Shown here: positions 59,778 to 64,000 of the stretch, one piece after another
Layout of the letters: every line of letters starts with the position of its first letter
Numbering within the stretch: the first letter of the stretch is position 1
NCBI GenBank assembly: GCA_021292165.1
Contig: CM037877.1
Coordinates: forward strand, 84,971,691 to 85,035,690
Origin: Shinisaurus crocodilurus
Lineage: Eukaryota > Chordata > Lepidosauria > Squamata > Shinisauridae
Direction of reading: 5' to 3'
DNA length: 64,000 bases
Translations under genes and position numbers: made by a program
The notes under the pieces: model-generated
What the model was told of the DNA's origin: nothing
Database searches by the model: none
What the model saw: only the letters and a program-made list of their open reading frames with translations

Positions 59778-62700
59778 ATTTGACTATATACCTTTCCTTC
59801 TGAAACCCACACCGCTTCACCCTGCTGTTGCTGAATAGTATCTTTGAGACTGCCATACCAGCCATCATTGGCTGAATTTAGGTCAATGGTAGCTGCAGAA
59901 ACATAAAAAAATAAAAATGAATCAATGGATCTTTAGAACATTAGCCCCATACATTTCACTGTATTGCCTTTAGTCATTTTCAACTGAACAAGGGCACTTT
60001 GTCCATCATCTTTGGGTACCTCCCTGGTCAGCTAGTTAACCCAGCCAGTCTAGGATAGGATGCTCAATGTTTAAAGCATAGCACAACAATGGGGCAGCAC
60101 CCAATCAGTGTAAGTTAAAGATGATGAAATTAGTAATCAGCTATGGGTTTTTATGCTGAATACATGTTTGGCTATTTGTTTTTGTGATATGTTTTCTGTT
60201 TGTTTTTGTCATAAGTTTTTTTCACTGATTTCATCTTCTCTGACAATCCCCTCCCATAATTTTAAAAACAAACCTTTTCTGAGAAACCTCCCTACTCATT
60301 TCCCATTTCAATAGGGCAGGGGTCCCCAACGCAGCACCCACGGGTGCCAGTATGCCCGCAAGGATCTCAGCTCTCCCCAATATTGTGCACAGCTTCTGTA
60401 CTTGAGACTGCGTCCAGTTCTGGGCACCACACTTTAAGAAGCAAGACAAACTGGAAGGGGTTCAGAGGAGGGCAACAAAGATGATCAGGGAACTGGAAAC
60501 AAAGCCCTATGAGGAGAGGCTGAAGGAACTGTGCACGTTCAGCTTTCAGAAGAGAAGACTGAGGGGAGATAGGATAGCACTCTTCAAGTACTTGAAAGGT
60601 TGTCACACAGAGGAGGGCCAGGATCTCTTCTTGACCATCCCAGAGAGCAGGACATGGAATAATAGGCTCAAGTTACAGGAACCCAGATTTTGGCTGAAAA
60701 TCAGGAAAAACTTCCTGTTAGAGCAATACGACAATGGGACCAACTACCTAGGGAGGTAGTGGGCTCTCCCACACTGGAGGCATTCAAGATGCAGCTGGAC
60801 AGTCATCTGTCAGGGATGCTTTGACTTGGGATTCCTGCGTTGAGCAGGGGGTTGGACTCGATGGCCTTATAGGCCCCTTCTAACTCTACTATATTCTATG
60901 ATTCTATCTAGGATTCTTCTTTTTTTAACCCTTTATTTTTGTGGAGGTTGGGAAGAATGGTGGCAGTTATGCTGTTGGGACTGGGGAGATGTCGGAAGGA
61001 GTGCAGGACCGCCTCTCCACTTCCGCTTCCTGTGGGACAGACAGAGCGGGAAGCCGAAGCAGCATTTTCCGAGGCACAAGGCTTTTTTCATGGGGGTCTG
61101 AGTCTGGAGGGCTTGCCTACTGTTGACTAACAATGCTGAATGCTGCTGGGGAGTTACTGCTGTCCACCTCCTCCCTTGCTGCTGCTGCCACCTCCTTCCC
61201 TGCCCGCCTTTTACACACAGAACTGGCTGCAGCTTGGAAGCACGCGTGAGGCTTGCTTTCCTTTGAAGACATGCAGTAGCACTGGGGGGCTTTGCAGTTT
61301 GCCTCGAGGTTTTGCACCTTGGAACGTTCAGGAGCTGTGTAGATTTGCATTTGGGGAGGGAGCTTTGCAAACTGAGGATAGAGGAAGAGGGGAGGGGGGC
61401 TTTTCACTGGCGGCGGGCAAGATGAGAGAGCATTCATACCTCCTTCATTCTCTCCCTGCCCTGCTGCTGCTAGTAATCATCTCTTCTGTAGTGTCTTTTT
61501 CTCCCTACTTTTCTAAAGCTTGGCAAAACCAAACATGTGGGGGCAGAGGAAAAGGGGCTGTTGTGTGGCAGGTACCATCTGTGAGCTCCGTGATTAGGCA
61601 GAGCTGGAGGAGGAGTTGAGAGGCAGGGAGGATGGAGGCAGGGAGGTGAGAGTAGCAATAATTGCTGTAGTCCTCCCTGCCCACAAGTAGTTAAAAGACA
61701 GAGCCATCTGAGTTCATTGCTGATAGCTTTTCCCAAGTGATTCCCCTTTCATTTTCACTTCCTTCCTTTTTGCCCTTTCCTCATTCCATTCCCAACATTC
61801 TCCTCTTTCTCTCCTTTTCCACTGCTTCTGCATTTCTCTCCCCTGCCTCCAACTCACTTCCCTTCTCTCACATGATCATTCTCTCTCTTTTTTTTTCCAT
61901 CACAGCTCCAACTCTTCAGGTTCCCCCCCACCCATGTGTTACCATGTTACAGGGCACGAGGGGATATTTAACTTGTGAGTGAAAGGGAGAGGGTGCATGT
62001 ATGGCATGGACAGAGCAATCCTATGTAGGACTACTCAGAATAAGGCCCTCTGTGCTCAATGGACAGGATTGCAGACTTAGTAAAGAAGCTCCCTTCAGTG
62101 TTAGCATCCTTCTTTGTAGAACTGTAAAATCTTCCCAGTTGCTGCTGCTGCCCCCTTCTCCTGCCAACCCCATTACGTCTGTCACTGGGATACTGAGGTG
62201 AGGTCATTCTTTAATGTAGAGTAGGAATACTCATTCATCCAGCCACATGGTGTACGTGCAATCACTGAGACTGTGTATACCAAAACCCCACATTCCCACC
62301 ACAGCTCCCCCCCCCCTGCAATTCAAACACTGGGTTAAGAAGTCTGTGGTCTGATTTTTCCCCTTCCCCAAATCTCCCTTCTTCATCCAGAGCTTTTCCA
62401 ATCTGTATCAAGGGGACTTCCCCATCTCCCTCCCAACTGTTTTAAGCTCCAGTTTTAAAGTATGATTTTTACAAGGGATTTCCCCCAAATCACCATCCAA
62501 TCATGGGTCACCTCAGCGTCCACAGGTGTGCACAGTAGATTTGATAGGTGTTTTGTTGGCATCCCATGTAAAAATCGTGAAGATCGGTGCCTTAGGTCCA
62601 TGTTTTTGTGCCATGGCAAGCTCAGGAGCTGTGATTTTTATTGTGCGGTATATAGACACAATGTAACCTTTAATTGGGTGGTGATTTTATGCAGCTCTCA

Positions 62701-64000
62701 TGTAAAAATCAAGCTAATTTATGATGATCCATTTTGACTTACTAGATCTGACTTAAGTTCTTGTCATTTTGTGGCTAGCTATGCCCATGCCTCTCAGAGC
62801 AGCCATTTTGAAATGCCACTTCATGCCACTTTATCAAAACTCTAAATGTGTCCATGGGCCTGAAAAGCTTGGAGATACCTGCAACAGGACTTGCAGGAGT
62901 GTAGCACCTGAAAGTCAGGTGGTCATACTGTCTGAAACAGTGTGATGTATCTGGTATTGTAAGCACACATTTACATTCAGAATGTCTGGGAAAGACAATC
63001 TGTAGCTTCCCCAGGGAAGCTTATTCCATTGTTCAAATATTCTTATATTTAGAATATTCTCCCTAATTATTTAAGATCACCACCTTATAGATTCAAACCA
63101 TTGCTTCTTGTCCTGACATCAGTAGAAATGGATCTTTATAGCATCCTTTAAAAAAACTTTGGAAAACATGGCTGTATATTCTGCTGTATGTTGGAAAGCT
63201 GGAGCAACTGATCCTGTTGATTATTTTATTGCCTTTTTTTTTTAAAAAAAAGAAACTTACTTGAACATGGTGGGCAAAGCCCATTATAGAAGTTAAACAA
63301 AGGCTTCTTCTATGATGGAAGGAGGCAAAAAATAGGTCTTGCATGAAATTAGGTGACCAGCAAATTTGAAAAATGCATTATTCACATGTAAGATTCAAGA
63401 TATAATCTCTACTCAAACCATATTTATTGCAGCAAGACTTGGGAGAGCAGCAACATTTGATTATGCTGATACTGTCCAGTACAATGATGACATAATTTCC
63501 TCAAGTATGATCATCTAAAATGTACTCTACTCTAGGGGTGCAGAACCTCTTTCAGCTCGAGGGCCGAATTCCATTTCAGAGAAGCTCTTGGGGACCATAT
63601 CCCAGTGGTGGGCGGGGCTGAAGGCAAAAGGGTCAGGGCTAAAAATACCAGCATACTCCAGTAACCAAGCCTTAGGAGAGGCATGTCAACCTTTTAGAAT
63701 GGGGAAAAAACTGCACAAAAGCCAGGAAATGAACCCCAGAGAGCCAGAATGGAGCCCCTGGATTGGGTCCCTTGGTCTGAGGTTCTGCACTCCTGCTCTA
63801 TGCTTCTAAATGATTTCACAGAAAACAAAAGAAACGACATATTTTCACCTACCTGTAAAAAGATGCAAACAAGTCTTTTTCAACTTATTTGCTTGATCAT
63901 AAAGCTTCCGTGAGCTCTTGCTGGATGTGGGCATTAGCCTTTGCCTCATGATTTTCACACCCTGTTTGCTGTCTGGGTTGAAAAATACTACAATTGGGAA
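54244..64000 (-). CDS. TJP2: TJP2 (ZO-2), 3' part: last seven coding exons
   Basis: Tight junction protein 2 is a MAGUK scaffold (PDZ1-PDZ2-PDZ3-SH3-GUK plus tail) that links claudins and ZO-1 to actin at cell junctions and also shuttles to the nucleus. Only the C-terminal 383 codons and the stop are in the window, 1152 nt in seven GT-AG exons with matching phases. Order: end of the GUK-like domain ([15 protein letters not shown] in this family; FPIVVFFNP visible), an acidic segment ([34 protein letters not shown]), a Pro-rich tail, a conserved [20 protein letters not shown] helix, and a C-terminal RYRDTEL ending in a PDZ-ligand T-E-L. There are no frame breaks. The upstream exons lie beyond 64000. 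ENTREP1 lies downstream on the same strand, the order I know from human 9q21. Confidence 0.98.
55580..55602. repeat. (GA)n microsatellite
   Basis: About 11 AG units. Confidence 0.95.
55618..55701. mobile_element. Small palindromic MITE
   Basis: The ends GGGTTATATCCAATG and CTTTGGATACAGCCC are inverted; the core CTTAAGTCCCATCCATTTCA and TGGGTCTACT is typical of a common reptile MITE. A related core is at 55158-55250. Confidence 0.65.
55740..56040 (+). repeat. Unclassified interspersed repeat-like block
   Basis: GGCTGTGGACAGCTTTAAAA, GACAAGGAGTTTGTGCTGGA and ATAATGTGATCAGAGCAATA read like a dispersed element I recall from reptile genomes without a firm name. The 144-codon minus-strand frame here is chance. 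Confidence 0.4.
56155..56240 (-). CDS. TJP2: TJP2 exon encoding [20 protein letters not shown]
   Basis: It is 86 nt (28 codons plus 2 nt). Acceptor TATAG|GTG, donor GCCAG|GTAAAA, phase 0/2. Confidence 0.96.
56241..57092 (-). other. TJP2 intron
   Basis: 852-bp intron; nothing recognised. Confidence 0.9.
57093..57419 (-). CDS. TJP2: TJP2 exon, variable linker and [13 protein letters not shown] helix
   Basis: It has 109 codons. The first half is a divergent Pro/Ser-rich linker containing [10 protein letters not shown]. The second half is the conserved [20 protein letters not shown] and [12 protein letters not shown]. Acceptor AACAG|AGT, donor AGG|GTATTA, phase 0/0. The donor is weaker than its neighbours' but is required by the reading frame and homology. 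Confidence 0.95.
57420..57718 (-). other. TJP2 intron
   Basis: 299-bp intron; nothing recognised. Confidence 0.9.
57719..57829 (-). CDS. TJP2: TJP2 exon, Pro-rich tail
   Basis: It has 37 codons, beginning [18 protein letters not shown] and ending [11 protein letters not shown]. Acceptor CCATAG|AGC, donor AAAG|GTAATG, phase 0/0. Confidence 0.95.
57830..58828 (-). other. TJP2 intron
   Basis: 1.0-kb intron carrying the MITE at 58033-58375. Confidence 0.9.
58033..58375. mobile_element. Palindromic MITE (AACCATGGATTGTTTG type)
   Basis: The left CCTGGTTTGGATGAATAAAC with TTTGTTAACTGTGGGTT pairs imperfectly with the right AACCATGGATTGTTTGATCA and TGCAAACTGAGTCT. Related in style to 30990 and 42114. 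Confidence 0.6.
58829..59041 (-). CDS. TJP2: TJP2 exon, acidic segment
   Basis: It has 71 codons, from [20 protein letters not shown] to [11 protein letters not shown]. Acceptor TATAG|CTG, donor GAG|GTGAGA, phase 0/0. It is very acidic and highly conserved in ZO-2. Confidence 0.97.
59321..59652. mobile_element. hAT-like element, GGTGGAGAACC family
   Basis: It begins CAGGGGTGGAGAACC and ends GAAGTTCCCCACCC. The body, GGGGCCAAAGGCAAAAGGGG, TAAGCCTTAGGACACACAT and TTGCACAAAAGCCAGGAAA, is shared with 63533-63795. Confidence 0.75.
59743..59774. repeat. (CA)n microsatellite
   Basis: About 16 CA units, close to the next TJP2 exon. Confidence 0.95.
59792..59892 (-). CDS. TJP2: TJP2 exon encoding [20 protein letters not shown]
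   Basis: It is 101 nt: 2 nt complete Ala, then 33 codons ending [10 protein letters not shown]. Acceptor CTGCAG|CT, donor AAAG|GTATAT, phase 1/0. Confidence 0.97.
60366..60908 (+). mobile_element. CR1 LINE 3' fragment nested in hAT
   Basis: A 92-codon open stretch (60481-60759) starts [18 protein letters not shown] and contains [17 protein letters not shown], the end of a CR1 ORF2. It is followed by TTGAGCAGGGGGTTGGACTC and ATTCTATG octamers. AGGAT occurs at both borders and could be a duplication. Confidence 0.88.
62007..62070. mobile_element. Small palindromic MITE
   Basis: GAGCAATCCTATGTAGGACT and TGCTCAATGGACAGGATTGC form short inverted ends of the GCAATCCTA family. Confidence 0.5.
63533..63795. 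mobile_element. hAT-like element, GGTGGAGAACC family, second copy
   Basis: The ends are TAGGGGTGCAGAACC and GGTTCTGCACTCCTG. The body is shared with 59321-59652. The flanks CTCTACTC and CTCTATGC match at 6 of 8. Confidence 0.78.
63853..64000 (-). CDS. TJP2: TJP2 exon, end of GUK-like domain (cut by window edge)
   Basis: 148 nt are visible: [20 protein letters not shown] and [19 protein letters not shown] to ACA|G. Donor ACAG|GTAGGT, phase 1. The upstream end of the exon is outside the window. Confidence 0.97.

Larger units (their letters stand above)
59042..59791 (-). other. TJP2 intron
   Basis: 750-bp intron with the hAT element at 59321-59652 and a CA microsatellite. Confidence 0.9.
60317..62881. 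mobile_element. hAT element (CAGGGGTCCCCAAC family) interrupted by CR1
   Basis: The left end is CAGGGGTCCCCAACGCAGC. The right end reads CTCTAAATGTGTCCATGGGC and CTTGGAGATACCTG, a decayed match to the ends at 18256-18336 and 23383-24232. The flanks CAATAGGG and CAACAGGA match at 6 of 8. A C/T-rich interior (61740-61900) is shared in style with the 850-bp relative. It has no transposase. Confidence 0.65.
59893..63852 (-). other. TJP2 intron, largest in window
   Basis: 4.0-kb intron, mostly filled by a hAT element with a nested CR1, and a second hAT element near 63.5 kb. The 159-codon plus-strand frame at 61140-61619 lies inside the hAT and has no recognisable domain. Confidence 0.9.

Noticed and set aside
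61140..61619. 159-codon plus-strand ORF with Leu/Pro-rich start
   Set aside because: It lies inside a TJP2 intron and inside a hAT element, has no recognisable domain, and overlaps other open frames of equal quality; composition explains it.

Overview
This is a piece of vertebrate nuclear DNA, most likely from a squamate reptile (lizard or snake). Multi-exon genes with GT-AG introns lie in AT-rich sequence. The repeats are CR1 and L2-type LINEs, tRNA-derived SINEs that resemble those I know from squamates, hAT and Harbinger-type MITEs, and mono-, di- and tetranucleotide runs. The squamate call rests on my recognition of the repeats, not on a search. Nothing looks prokaryotic or viral-genomic.

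Two real protein-coding genes are present, both on the minus strand and in head-to-tail order. (1) From 64000 down to 54244 lie the last seven coding exons of TJP2 (zonula occludens ZO-2). They run from the end of the guanylate-kinase-like domain to the C-terminal T-E-L. The 383 codons plus stop join without a frame break; the gene continues beyond the right edge. (2) From 45657 down to 2301 lies a complete ENTREP1 (FAM189A2) coding sequence of 11 exons, 1794 nt and 597 residues. It encodes a four-span membrane protein with two PPxY motifs that dock WW-domain E3 ligases. Its first exon sits in a CpG-rich island. TJP2 followed by FAM189A2 on the same strand is also the order I know from human chromosome 9. 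Here about 8.6 kb separates the TJP2 stop from the ENTREP1 ATG.

Layout from left to right: 1-2300 is the ENTREP1 3' UTR and downstream DNA; 2301-45657 is ENTREP1, whose introns carry most of the repeats; 45240-46400 is the CpG island; 46.4-53.5 kb is intergenic and holds MITEs and two 5S-rRNA-derived SINEs; 53.56-54.24 kb is the TJP2 3' UTR; 54.2-64.0 kb is TJP2.

The introns give readable transposon stratigraphy. At 22.0-25.3 kb a CR1-like LINE is interrupted by a solo LTR (5-bp target duplication CGGGC) and by an 850-bp hAT element (8-bp duplication CCCTAAAT). At 60.3-62.9 kb a hAT element is interrupted by a CR1. Other hAT MITEs with perfect 8-bp duplications are at 11465-11722, 12092-12222 and 40734-40927. 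Three copies of a SINE with a 5S rRNA head and a CR1-type tail, and four copies of a roughly 1-kb repeat marked by small TTGACAGCTGTCAA-type palindromes, are the least ordinary items. I found no defence system, gene cluster or other new multi-gene system.
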